Part shown: positions 26,522 through 35,120 of the stretch, one piece after another
Layout of the letters: each line of letters opens with the position of its first letter
Numbering within the stretch: position 1 is the stretch's first letter
From: Halobaculum rubrum
GTDB lineage: Archaea; Halobacteriota; Halobacteria; Halobacteriales; Haloferacaceae
Assembly (NCBI RefSeq): GCF_019880225.1
Contig: NZ_CP082285.1
Span: 29,699-93,698 of the forward strand
Direction: 5' to 3'
DNA: 64,000 nt
Made by a program: the position numbers and the translations under genes
Notes under the pieces: generated by a model
Database searches by the model: none
The model's input: the letters and a program-made list of their open reading frames with translations, nothing else
What the model was told of the DNA's origin: nothing

Positions 26522-28782
26522 GCACCAACTCGTCGGGTGCGAGCGGGATCACCGAGTCTGGAGAGTACCCTGTCTCCTTCGGCTACCAACACGCCAATCC
26601 CGGCGCGGGTAACGAGTCGGTCCTCCTACGGTTCGGCTACCCCGGCGGCGACGGCGACGCGTGCCTGCTCGTCGATGCAGGGCGGAATGTCGATCCCTCG
26701 GAGCTTCTTCGGCCCGAGGACCGGCTGGTGGGCGTCTGTCTGACCCACGCGCACTTCGATCACTACCGTGCGTTGTCGGGCACGCTCGACGGCGACGTTC
26801 CGCTGTTCGCTTCGCCAGACACGGCGGCGATGATCGACGACGTGCTGACCGTCGCAGCGACAGAGCGCGGCATCCAGCGATCCGGTGCGGTCGAGGAGGC
26901 GGTCGTCGCGATCGACGGTTGGACCGACGTGTGTCCGGGCGTTCAAGTCCACCCGCTACCGGCCGGGCACGCGCCAGGTGCAGCGGGGTTCCTGGTCCGG
27001 TTCACCGACGCCGAGGAGGCGCACGACGTCGTCATCACCGGGGACTTCACGCTCACCGACTGCGCGGGCTACCCCGGCTTTGACACGGGGTTGGCCACCG
27101 ACATCGAGTGTCTGTTCCTCACCGCGGCGACCGACCCCAACGCCGGCGGGACGCTCACCGACGCCCTCGCGGACACCGTCGAAGGCGCGCTCGCGGGCGG
27201 TCGCTGTCTCGTTACCTGTGGCGCGCTCACCGGCGTGCACGTCGCCCGCCTGCTCGCCGCCGTGAACAGCGAACTCGGCACCGACGTACCCGTCCGACTC
27301 GTCGGCCAAGCGGCGAAACTGTACGAGACGCTCGGGTTCGAGCACGACGACGTGGAATGCGTCCCCGTGTTCGACGATCCGCACAGTTGTCTGAGTCCCG
27401 GAACCGTGACGATCGCCGGACCGGGCGTGCCGAACGAGGAGAGCAGCGGCCGACTGTTCCGGGCGCTCGAACAAGACACCGCGGCGACGGTCGTACAACT
27501 CGTCTCGAGTGGCGGGGACCCGGTGACACGCGGCGGCTGTACGACCACCGGCTACGCGTTCTCGAACCACCCGACGGAGGATGACCTCCGTACGGTCGTC
27601 CAGTCACTCGAGCCGGCACAGACGGTGATCACACACCAGCGCGGCCGAACAAGTCGGTTCAACGAACTTCCGTCGTGCGTGCGTGCCACCGGTGATGGGG
27701 ACTCCTACACCCTCTACGAGGCCGGCACATGGGTCCGCCCCGATTGGATGACTTCCGTCCGCAAGCGAGACAACGCGGGCGGACTCCGCCTCGGAGCCTT
27801 CTCCGACGCGTTCGACGACCTCCCGCTGCCCGAAATCGACCGTGCAGCGGTGCCGATGTTGGCCAACGAAGGCGTCGACGTCACGGTCATCGAAGAACGG
27901 ATCGAGGCGGTCGACCGCGACGACACCGCGCCTGAGCAGAACGACAAGCGCGACGATGAGAGCACGAACGACAACCCCGACACCCTACCCATGAGCGACG
28001 CCGAACCACCAAGCGCACGTGACGAGCACCGCCTCTTCGAGACGACAGCCACTCCAGAGATCGACGCCGAAAAGCCCGCCGAGTTCAGCGAGGAACTCCC
28101 CGAACCGACCAACCTCGTCACTGATCGAGCCCGGCGCCTGCTATTCGACGGCTCGGACTCGGATACTGACGAGGAAGTGGGAGCCGACGTTGAGGCACCG
28201 GTGGCAGAGGGCGACAACCCAGGCCAGCAGACGACCGACGAACCTGCGCAACTCGAGGAGGGAGGGAATGACCAGGACACGCTGAAGGGTGACGATGCTG
28301 ATGAAGCGGTGACGAAACAGTCCATCGAGCACGAGGGAGGAGAGTCGGTGGGCGATCCTACTGGATCCGATTCAGTCGTCACCATAGACGGGATGACGGC
28401 CGCCCTCGTTCGTCGCCACCTTGCGGACGAGGAGTCAACTAAGGCGACGGCGTTCGTTGCCGACGAGGTCGAAGCGTTCCTCGCGTCGATCCTCGCTGGC
28501 GACGCGCCGGTTGAGTCGGAGCCGTCGGTCTCGGTAACGGTCCCCGACGGACTCGCTCCTGTGCTCGACGATGCCGTCGTTGCTGCGGGGTTCGCCGACG
28601 TCGACGAGGCCGCCCGCGACGCACTCACTGAGCTCCTCGACGGTGGAGAGACACTGGCCGTCCCGCTGGGTCGGCTCACCTCGCTGGTCGGGACGGTCGC
28701 GGAATCCGACGAGTACCCGTTCGACACCCAGCGTGCGGTCGTCGAGACGGCTGTCGTGCGTCGCTTGGAGGAGACGCGATGA
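26518..28782 (+). CDS. Metallo-beta-lactamase fold hydrolase, beta-CASP-like, with acidic tail
   Basis: 754 residues from a GTG. The metal-binding motif THAHFDH lies near residue 77 and further ligands at LPAGHAPGA and ITGDFTLTD. The order of elements and a late motif (VITHQRGRTSRF) resemble beta-CASP nucleases such as RNase J and CPSF-like enzymes. The C-terminal 280 residues are highly acidic and probably disordered, ending with a small helical domain. Coupled to the vWA gene by a 4-nt overlap. I infer an RNA or DNA nuclease effector. The frame continues after its stop into a TFB-like remnant. Confidence 0.8.
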   Translation: MSTNSSGASGITESGEYPVSFGYQHANPGAGNESVLLRFGYPGGDGDACLLVDAGRNVDPSELLRPEDRLVGVCLTHAHFDHYRALSGTLDGDVPLFASPDTAAMIDDVLTVAATERGIQRSGAVEEAVVAIDGWTDVCPGVQVHPLPAGHAPGAAGFLVRFTDAEEAHDVVITGDFTLTDCAGYPGFDTGLATDIECLFLTAATDPNAGGTLTDALADTVEGALAGGRCLVTCGALTGVHVARLLAAVNSELGTDVPVRLVGQAAKLYETLGFEHDDVECVPVFDDPHSCLSPGTVTIAGPGVPNEESSGRLFRALEQDTAATVVQLVSSGGDPVTRGGCTTTGYAFSNHPTEDDLRTVVQSLEPAQTVITHQRGRTSRFNELPSCVRATGDGDSYTLYEAGTWVRPDWMTSVRKRDNAGGLRLGAFSDAFDDLPLPEIDRAAVPMLANEGVDVTVIEERIEAVDRDDTAPEQNDKRDDESTNDNPDTLPMSDAEPPSARDEHRLFETTATPEIDAEKPAEFSEELPEPTNLVTDRARRLLFDGSDSDTDEEVGADVEAPVAEGDNPGQQTTDEPAQLEEGGNDQDTLKGDDADEAVTKQSIEHEGGESVGDPTGSDSVVTIDGMTAALVRRHLADEESTKATAFVADEVEAFLASILAGDAPVESEPSVSVTVPDGLAPVLDDAVVAAGFADVDEAARDALTELLDGGETLAVPLGRLTSLVGTVAESDEYPFDTQRAVVETAVVRRLEETR

Positions 28783-29130
28783 TTCAGAGCGACCGCGATC
28801 GAGGCGGTCAAGCAACTGCAGGGCACGGGTGAGGTACCGCTTGTACTCACGGATGTCGAAACGGTACTTATCCAGCTTTGCTTCGAAGCGAATCCACCCG
28901 ACGCTGTCGCGACGGAAGCGTTCGCCTGTCTCGAAGCATTCGAGGATGCGGGCAAGACGATCAATCGCTCGCGAGCAGGAATCGCGGCCGCATGTCTCGT
29001 CTACGCGTACGGTCTCGTCGATCTCGCGTCATCGCCAACGCAGGAGGAAATCGCCGCAATGGCGGGGACAACGCCCATGACAACGTACACACGTCGCGAT
29101 GAGTTGGAAGTTGTGCTCGAGGCGGAGTGA
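28783..29130 (+). pseudogene. Transcription factor B (TFB) C-terminal remnant, copy 1
   Basis: In the same frame as the preceding hydrolase but after its stop, the sequence reads AVKQLQGTGEVPLVLTDVET and ends with NRSRAGIAAACLVYAYGL and EEIAAMAGTT. This is the second cyclin fold of a TFIIB/TFB protein (compare S-x-x-GIAAAA, TQxEVA). There is no start codon and the first cyclin fold is missing. A longer copy lies at 53988-54620. The homology starts abruptly at 28801, so a duplicated fragment was placed right behind the hydrolase gene. Confidence 0.6.
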
Positions 29131-29161
29131 CGTTGACCTGAGGCGCCGTGTGCAGCAGCGC

Positions 29162-29518
29162 TTACGACTCGTCAAGTGACCCGATCGCCTGGTTCATGTC
29201 GGGCGCGTCGACGTCGGGCTCGGAGCGCCACTGCCAGTAGGCGTACTCGTAGCCGTCCTGCGGTTCCTTGATCGAGATGTACGCCCGGTCAGGAACGCCC
29301 TCGTAATCCGTCGGGTCAGCTGAGTAGCCTGCTGCCTCTACGTGTCGCCGGAACTCCTCTTGGTGGTCACCATCGGGTCCGGTGGTCGCCTTGTGGTCGG
29401 CGAGTTTGGCTGCCCACGCTGCGAGTTCGCGTAGCCGGTCCGCCGACTGCCGTTCGAGTGGTTCGACGACGTACGCGGGCGCATCCGCGGGAGGTTCGGG
29501 AGGCGACTCACCAGTCAT
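29162..29518 (-). CDS. 118-residue acidic protein, copy 1 of duplicated pair
   Basis: Starts MTGESPPEPPADAPAYVVEP at the ATG at 29518. It is an acidic, proline-rich N-terminus followed by a helical segment (RLRELAAWAAKLADHK) and a beta-rich end (AYISIKEPQDGYEYAYWQW). A closely similar 118-residue protein is at 54649-55005, where it is also paired with a TFB remnant. Function is unknown. It is convergent with the TFB remnant, and a 20-bp palindrome lies 7 nt upstream of the start. Confidence 0.75.
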   Translation of the reverse strand: MTGESPPEPPADAPAYVVEPLERQSADRLRELAAWAAKLADHKATTGPDGDHQEEFRRHVEAAGYSADPTDYEGVPDRAYISIKEPQDGYEYAYWQWRSEPDVDAPDMNQAIGSLDES

Positions 29519-29524
29519 TATTAC

Positions 29525-29544
29525 CCCACAATTTGAACTGTGGG
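29525..29544 (-). promoter_or_regulatory. Palindrome upstream of the 118-residue gene, copy 1
   Basis: CCCACAATT - TG - AACTGTGGG, a 9-bp dyad with one mismatch, starts 7 nt before the ATG. The homologous site at 55012-55031 is a perfect palindrome. Its position so close to the start suggests an operator. Confidence 0.45.
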
Positions 29545-29777
29545 ATATTATGTGTATCGGCCGGTCTTGTGAACCTCTGGCTTCAAGATACTGAACTGGA
29601 TACTCCAAGTCAAGCCCCGTTGTTGGATACTGTGCCGGTACCTATCGAAAATGTTGGTTAAGTTTAGCTGCTACGGCGTTCGGGTTCTCGGACAGGCTTT
29701 CTCGCTCCGTCGTATCGATTATTAGCCTTTGAGCACCAGAGAGAGCATATGCCACCCCTCAAAAAGGGGGCGTACGG

Positions 29778-29855
29778 ATGCACGATCTAACTGTATTCCA
29801 GCGGGGTATCTTGTACGTGCTCGTCGGACCACTCGTCATCGGCGGCATGATCTGA
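29778..29855 (+). pseudogene. PadR-family regulator N-terminal remnant
   Basis: Reads MHDLTVFQRGILYVLVG before an early stop at 29853. Haloarchaeal PadR regulators commonly begin MHDLTGFQRDLLYVIAG. Only the first 17-25 residues remain. The following 130 nt contain a 33-residue open frame (29886-29987, ending YLQRAKTLLE) that I cannot assign. Confidence 0.4.
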
Positions 29856-30001
29856 GTTCACTCGGTGTTCGTTCGGAACGGATGGATGTCGACTACGGAC
29901 GCACAGATCGTGTTGGATGCGGTACGTTCCGCTCGTAGTTGGGACACGAACAGCTACCTCCAGCGCGCCAAGACGCTACTCGAGTGAGCCCTCGCGGGGA
30001 A

Positions 30002-30016
30002 CTACAGCGACTGTAG
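30002..30016 (+). promoter_or_regulatory. CTACA-N5-TGTAG palindrome, site 1
   Basis: CTACA-gcgac-TGTAG, ending 46 nt before the ATG of the coiled-coil gene, with a TATA-like TTTATC about 15 nt downstream of it. One of seven such sites between 30 and 49 kb. Confidence 0.65.
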
Positions 30017-30062
30017 CTTCAGCGTCTCCTGTTTATCCATCCCCGTTTTGGGTCAGGACACG

Positions 30063-30722
30063 ATGGTAGCGAACCTGCTCACCAGCGCGCGCCGCTGGGT
30101 CGACCGCGTCGTCTTCAATCGATCCCCGCTGGATCGTCTCTCGGCGTGGGAGCTCGAACGGAAGAGCGACAAAATATCACAGAAGCGCGACGAACACAAA
30201 GAGCGGATGGAGGCGGTCAAAGCCGAGTACGAGGCCAAGATGGAAGAGGCCGTCAGCGCCGAGGGCCACGAACTCCAAGAGATCAAAGCCGAGGCGTCGT
30301 GGCTGCTGGACCAGTACGAGCGGTTCCGTCGGCAGTGGGCCGGCATGATGCAGGCCGAGCAGTGGCTCCAGCAGATGATGCTCGGGAAGAACGCCAGCGA
30401 GAGCGGAGTCCCCGACATCTTGCAGGAACTCGGTGTCGACCCGGCCAACGTCGAGGAGATCGGAAAGGAGGTCGAGAGGGCTGTGAAGGACGAGGAGGAG
30501 CGTGCCCGCAAGCGCGGCTTCCAAGCCGGCAAGATCCAGGAGGCGTACCAAGGCGGCGGACAGGCGATGGAGTCCATCTCCGACGAGCGGGTTGACGAGG
30601 CGGTCGAGGCGGTCCGTGGGGGTGAAGAGGTCCCACAGATAGACTCACTGGTCGACTCACAGTCCGTCGATGCAGGTGTCGCACCCACCCGGGACACCTC
30701 GGGTGTCGAACACACCGAGTGA
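30063..30722 (+). CDS. Coiled-coil protein paired with Vps4-like ATPase
   Basis: 219 residues from the ATG at 30063; a TTG 15 nt earlier is less likely. The N-terminus is amphipathic and basic (LLTSARRWVDRVVFNRS), then a long charged coiled coil (residues 25-100, KISQKRDEHKERMEAVK and so on), a helix with WLLDQYERFRRQW, and an acidic C-terminus. A basic amphipathic N-terminus, helical hairpin and acidic tail are also seen in ESCRT-III/CdvB proteins, the partners of Vps4. The gene lies 12 nt before the Vps4-like gene. I infer a filament- or membrane-binding substrate of that ATPase; sequence homology to ESCRT-III is not shown. Confidence 0.75.
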   Translation: MVANLLTSARRWVDRVVFNRSPLDRLSAWELERKSDKISQKRDEHKERMEAVKAEYEAKMEEAVSAEGHELQEIKAEASWLLDQYERFRRQWAGMMQAEQWLQQMMLGKNASESGVPDILQELGVDPANVEEIGKEVERAVKDEEERARKRGFQAGKIQEAYQGGGQAMESISDERVDEAVEAVRGGEEVPQIDSLVDSQSVDAGVAPTRDTSGVEHTE

Positions 30723-30734
30723 GGAGGCGAGAAG

Positions 30735-32012
30735 ATGAACCCCGCCGCTGACACCGCCACCGCGATCCTGCGTAAGCGGTTCAAAGGCCATCGTGAGGAC
30801 GCTGAGACCGCCAAGCGAGAGGGCCGACCGCACGACGCCGCTGTGGCCTACCGTGACGCAGCCGACGCCCTGCAGGCGCTGGCCAGCCACCAAGATGTCG
30901 ACAGGGAGGCCGACGTCGCACAGCTCCGCGAAGCCGCGAATCGGATCGAAGCAGGCCGCCCACTCCGGTCCGAGCCCACGGTCGATCCCGGCGGTCGATC
31001 AGACGGAGACCGACCTACGCAACAGGATCCTCACAGCGACGACGGAGCAGATGACGAGTTCCGCGCGACAGCGGAGTCGTTCGTCTCTTCGACCGACGCA
31101 GTGTGGGACGACGTCGGCGGGCTCACCGAGGTCGTCCAGACGCTCAAGCGGTCGGTCGCACTCGGGGCGGCGCGTGACACGCCGCCCGCGCTCGGCGACA
31201 CGAAGGGGGTTCTCCTGCACGGACCGCCGGGGACGGGTAAGACGCTCCTCGCCGCTGCAGCTGCGGGGTCGCTGGGGACGACCTTCTTCGAGGTGAACAC
31301 GGGAAATCTCCTCTCGAAGTACTTCGGCGAATCATCCAAGCAGATCTCAGCGCTGTTCGAGGTCGCACGCGAACTCTCCCCCAGCATCGTCTTCTTGGAT
31401 GAGGTCGACGCGCTCACGACGGCGCGGGGAGACGACACCGACGGTGCCGCCCGTCGAGTGCTCGATTCGCTGCTGTCGGAGCTGGACGGCCTGGAATCGA
31501 ACGACGATTCGTTCGTGCTCCCTCTCGCATCGACGAACACACCGTGGGACCTCGACAGAGCTGTCCGTCGGCGGTTCGAACAGCGGATCTACGTTCCGCT
31601 CCCCGATCGAACTGCTGCCGAGGAGATCGTCCGTATCCATTCCACCGACGGCGGGGTCGAGTTCGCCGACGAGTCGCCGGCGAGGTTCCTCCCGACCGAC
31701 GCGAAGGCGGACCCGCAAGACACCGTGTCGGCGACCATCGCCGCGGAGTGTGTCGCGCGGGGGTTCTCCGGCCACGACATCGCTGTGCTCTGCAAGGAGG
31801 CGATACAGGCGACGACGTTCCGGGCGAACGGCGACCTCGCGACACTGGTCGATGCGGGCAACATGGAGGCACTTCGTTCGCTGACGGTCACGACACCACC
31901 CGTCCCAGCAGCGGACGTTCGCACGGCCTTCACCTCGGTGTCGGCGTCGCTATCGGCGGCCGAACTGGACCGGTTCGAGGAGTGGCACGCCGACTACGGG
32001 ACGACCCTTTAG
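30735..32012 (+). CDS. Vps4/katanin-like AAA ATPase with MIT-like N-terminus
   Basis: 425 residues. Residues 5-75 are helical repeats like an MIT domain (AETAKREGRPHDAAVAYRDA). The AAA core has Walker A LLHGPPGTGKTLLA (about 163), Walker B SIVFLDEVDAL (about 219), a sensor in LASTNTPWDLD and the Arg-finger region AVRRRFEQRIYVPLP. The last 40 residues match the Vps4/katanin tail (a P-V-x-x-x-D-V start, SASLSAAELDRFEEWHADYG). Vps4 enzymes pull apart ESCRT-III filaments. Haloarchaea divide with FtsZ, so a Vps4-type gene on an accessory element is unusual. It is operonic with the coiled-coil gene and convergent with the M48 gene. Confidence 0.85.
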   Translation: MNPAADTATAILRKRFKGHREDAETAKREGRPHDAAVAYRDAADALQALASHQDVDREADVAQLREAANRIEAGRPLRSEPTVDPGGRSDGDRPTQQDPHSDDGADDEFRATAESFVSSTDAVWDDVGGLTEVVQTLKRSVALGAARDTPPALGDTKGVLLHGPPGTGKTLLAAAAAGSLGTTFFEVNTGNLLSKYFGESSKQISALFEVARELSPSIVFLDEVDALTTARGDDTDGAARRVLDSLLSELDGLESNDDSFVLPLASTNTPWDLDRAVRRRFEQRIYVPLPDRTAAEEIVRIHSTDGGVEFADESPARFLPTDAKADPQDTVSATIAAECVARGFSGHDIAVLCKEAIQATTFRANGDLATLVDAGNMEALRSLTVTTPPVPAADVRTAFTSVSASLSAAELDRFEEWHADYGTTL

Positions 32013-32018
32013 CGTCGG

Positions 32019-33839
32019 TCACGCCGTTGAAAGATCCTCAGCGGCGCGATCTGCGTTTTGTTGTTCGCGAACTGCAGCGATCCGGTCAGACAGGGACGGA
32101 TGGGCCTCGGCGACACAGACCGAGTCGAACGTCGGGCTGAACGGACTCCAGGTTGCCCGGCGCCGTGCCAACGCCGGTGTCGGGAGCAGACTCGTCCCGT
32201 CACTTGGTCCGGTGCCCGCAAACTCGTTTTCCGACAGTGTCGATGCGTCGTGCAACGCCGTGACGACAGCTGTCGGAGACGTCACCTTGGCGGCGTACCT
32301 GTCAGCACGGAACTCCCGGGTCTGATAGTTCAACAGTCCGAGGACGGCACTCTGCCCGACGAAGAGGGATGTCGCGACGAACGGGGCGAGGAGGGCGAGC
32401 AGGGTGTCACGGTACACTGCAGCGTGAGCGTACTCGTGGGCCGCGATCGCCGCGAGCGGGTCCTCATCGAGGCTCTTCACCAACTCCTCGCCCAGCAGTA
32501 CCCACGTCACCGGGCCGAGCGAGACCGCGGTGGCGAGAGCTCCACCGCCCGGGACGACGCGAACGGGGACCGACACGGCGGAGCGTACCGACGGAGATGC
32601 GGGCCGTCCACGACGTCCGAGCCACAGGAGCCGGGCGATCGCGACGCACATCCCGGCGACCTGCGCGAGTAGCCCCGCCCAGATGTAGAGTCCGGGCAAG
32701 AACGCGAGGACCATCACGACCGCTACGGCGACAAGCAGTGGTGTGGGCTCTGCACGCGCAGCTGCCACCACCACCTGCACGTGCGGGACTGTCAGCACGG
32801 TCAGCGAGCCCGCCACCAAGCCGCCCCCCGACCCAAGGACAACCGTCACTAGATGGACCCGCCGGGAGGGGACGTACCGGAGACCTCCGCGGCGAAACGC
32901 ATCGACGAGCTCCGTGTTGTTGGTCGAAAGGGCGACAACCGCCGCAAAGGCGGCGCCCTCAGTGACGACGAGAAACCCGACCATCGAGCCTATCGAGAGT
33001 GAGACGAGTCGCTCGGCCCAGAGGTAGACGACTGCCACCGGGACCGTCGACATCGATGTCACCAACACGTACTCCGCTCCCCCCGCCGGCAGTTGGACCG
33101 AGAAATCCGGGATACCGGGGAAGTCGTGGTGGAACCAGAGTATCGCGGTGGCACAGAGTACGGCGAGTAAAGTCGAGGCGACATACCCCGCCTGCGCGAA
33201 CAACGGTGGGGGCTGGCCTCCGAAGACGACCGGCCAGAACTCGACGACAACGAACGCAGGGACGACAGGAGACCCGAGTGAGAGGATCCGCGTGAGCATC
33301 GGGACCGGGACTGGCTGGGAGGTCCCGTCGACGTCGTCGAACGGATCCGGTCCGTGGTTCGCCACGAGCACGAACCCGAAGTACACGAACAACGACAGAG
33401 TGAATCCGACTATCCCCGCACTCGCCACCTGGTTCCCCCCGTATCCGACGTCGAAGAGCCACATTCCGATCGTCACGACCGCGATCATCATCGAGACGAC
33501 CGCCTCGAGGTATCGACCCCACGCGGGGAGATACCGCTCTTGGGTGGCGGTGATACCCGTCTCATCTCGCTGGACCGTCCACCGGTAGTACCTCGTGATG
33601 AATCGGGTTCGGTCAACGCCCGTGGCGACGGTCGAGTTCTTATCAGGGTGCGAGATCTCCGAAGAGAGTTCGACGCCGACATCCGTCGACCGTCGACCGA
33701 TCCGAGCCAACGCCGTGTCCGTTCTGTCCACCGCGAGTCGTTTCACCCGCTTGGTGGGGTCAAACAGCTTCCGCTCTCTCGGGTCCGCTTGTCCGGGCGT
33801 CCACCAAACGGGGACGGACGTGTCCGACCCGGAAGTCAC
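32019..33839 (-). CDS. Integral-membrane M48 zinc metalloprotease, first of three
   Basis: 606 residues from a GTG at 33839. The N-terminal 100 residues are a soluble domain with YYRWTVQRD and TATQERYLP, also seen in the second M48 protein. Many transmembrane helices follow. The protease motif is AIAAHEYAHAAVYRD (HExxH, about residue 466) with the third ligand in REFRADRYAAK (about 510). M48 proteases such as HtpX and Ste24 cleave membrane proteins. It is the last gene of the GTPase operon, 48 nt after the 410-residue gene, and ends 6 nt from the convergent Vps4-like gene. Confidence 0.85.
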   Translation of the reverse strand: MTSGSDTSVPVWWTPGQADPRERKLFDPTKRVKRLAVDRTDTALARIGRRSTDVGVELSSEISHPDKNSTVATGVDRTRFITRYYRWTVQRDETGITATQERYLPAWGRYLEAVVSMMIAVVTIGMWLFDVGYGGNQVASAGIVGFTLSLFVYFGFVLVANHGPDPFDDVDGTSQPVPVPMLTRILSLGSPVVPAFVVVEFWPVVFGGQPPPLFAQAGYVASTLLAVLCATAILWFHHDFPGIPDFSVQLPAGGAEYVLVTSMSTVPVAVVYLWAERLVSLSIGSMVGFLVVTEGAAFAAVVALSTNNTELVDAFRRGGLRYVPSRRVHLVTVVLGSGGGLVAGSLTVLTVPHVQVVVAAARAEPTPLLVAVAVVMVLAFLPGLYIWAGLLAQVAGMCVAIARLLWLGRRGRPASPSVRSAVSVPVRVVPGGGALATAVSLGPVTWVLLGEELVKSLDEDPLAAIAAHEYAHAAVYRDTLLALLAPFVATSLFVGQSAVLGLLNYQTREFRADRYAAKVTSPTAVVTALHDASTLSENEFAGTGPSDGTSLLPTPALARRRATWSPFSPTFDSVCVAEAHPSLSDRIAAVREQQNADRAAEDLSTA

Positions 33840-33887
33840 GCCTCCGTGTGCGGACGGGGCTGTGTTGAAACCACCGCAGCGGTCGCC

Positions 33888-35120
33888 TCAGACGAGCGTC
33901 CAGAGGAGGTATCCGATGAGACAGGCCAGTGCGGTCGTGACTACTGCCAGCCCGCCGAGGAGCAACTCCGCCAGCGAGGGCACGTGTGGGGACGTTCGGA
34001 GCGTCTGTATCCAACGGGCGAAGGGTGCGTCGCGACCACGCTCACGACGCCAGCCGAGACCGATCGCGACCGCGGCGACAGTGCCCGTCGCGACAACCCC
34101 ACCGGTGACCAACGGTGTCGCTGAGACGCGCTGGCTCGCGACAGCGAGGAGTCGAGCGGCGGTCACCGACAGCGTCTCGGTCGTGGGCACGAGCGCCGGC
34201 TCTGTGAGCCCCCCGCCGAGGGCGAGTCCAGCCATCACTCCGAACAGCCAGACGACAACCGTCGTGAGCCGCCGGCGTCGCTTCGGCGCGGCGGTCACGC
34301 CGAACCGGGAGAGCACCGCGTCCGTCTCCGCTGCCAGTCGTTCGGTACGCCCTCGGCTCGTCGCCGCCGGGAGTGCCGCTTGGGTGATGCCGTCGAGCTC
34401 CTCTCTAAACTGCCGCCCGGCGACAGACAATCGAGCATCACGAAGGCGGACCGGGTCCGCGAGTTCGTATTCCTCGCAGTCGTCGACCCGGATGACCACA
34501 TCTGCATCCGCGAGGGCCTGTGTTCGTGCGCCCTTCGTCACGACGGCACGCAACGGGGGGAAGGCGTCATCGGTCGCGAGATATCGCGACAGGTACACCC
34601 CCTCAGTGATCGACGGGGCCCGGATCTCGACCGGACCCATCTCGATCACGCGACGGAACACCGCCGGGGACCACGGAAGATCGATCACCCCGTCGGCGGT
34701 CAACGCCGTGTACGCCAGTTCGTCGGCGTCGGGCGACACTTCCTCGAGGGGTCGGGCGACCACCTCCCCGTCCCTGACCGTGTGCATGTACTCTTCGACC
34801 AGTACGGGCAACGACGAGACCGCGTGTTCCACGTCGGTCCCAAAACACTCCGCGGTCAACTGCACGGGACGGTCGGTGTGCCCCCGGAAGTACGACCAAG
34901 CAGTGTTCCGCTTGCTGTCGACCGCGACCAGTACGGCCCCCAACTGGTCGCGGAGGTCGGGTGAAACAGAGTCATCGAACGCGAACGCCGTGAACTCCTC
35001 GCCGGGTGACTCCCTCGCCTGGGTTGGGTCCGGACCGTCAGCCGCGAGTGGGTATGCGACCGTCCCACGGTTCGTGAACACACGGAGCCGGGAGAGATCG
35101 GCCGACTGTGAGTCACCCAT
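33888..35120 (-). CDS. GTPase-associated membrane protein
   Basis: 410 residues from the ATG at 35120, which overlaps the stop of the GTPase gene by 8 nt. The first 270 residues are soluble, acidic and beta-rich; the last 130 carry three transmembrane helices after a basic stretch (APKRRRRLTT). I do not recognise a named domain. The tight overlap with a membrane GTPase suggests it works with that GTPase, as GTPase-associated proteins do in described NTP-dependent conflict systems. That comparison is inference from context only. Confidence 0.65.
   Translation of the reverse strand: MGDSQSADLSRLRVFTNRGTVAYPLAADGPDPTQARESPGEEFTAFAFDDSVSPDLRDQLGAVLVAVDSKRNTAWSYFRGHTDRPVQLTAECFGTDVEHAVSSLPVLVEEYMHTVRDGEVVARPLEEVSPDADELAYTALTADGVIDLPWSPAVFRRVIEMGPVEIRAPSITEGVYLSRYLATDDAFPPLRAVVTKGARTQALADADVVIRVDDCEEYELADPVRLRDARLSVAGRQFREELDGITQAALPAATSRGRTERLAAETDAVLSRFGVTAAPKRRRRLTTVVVWLFGVMAGLALGGGLTEPALVPTTETLSVTAARLLAVASQRVSATPLVTGGVVATGTVAAVAIGLGWRRERGRDAPFARWIQTLRTSPHVPSLAELLLGGLAVVTTALACLIGYLLWTLV

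Larger units (their letters stand above)
28801..29575. repeat. 775-bp duplicated segment, copy 1
   Basis: Aligns with 54291-55062 with only a 3-bp length difference and roughly 85-90% identity by eye. It holds the end of a TFB-like gene, a 118-residue gene on the other strand and that gene's upstream palindrome. Confidence 0.75.

Noticed and set aside
30063..30722. Naming the coiled-coil protein ESCRT-III/CdvB
   Set aside because: Only general features and gene context match; no diagnostic motif could be seen, so it stays a hypothesis.
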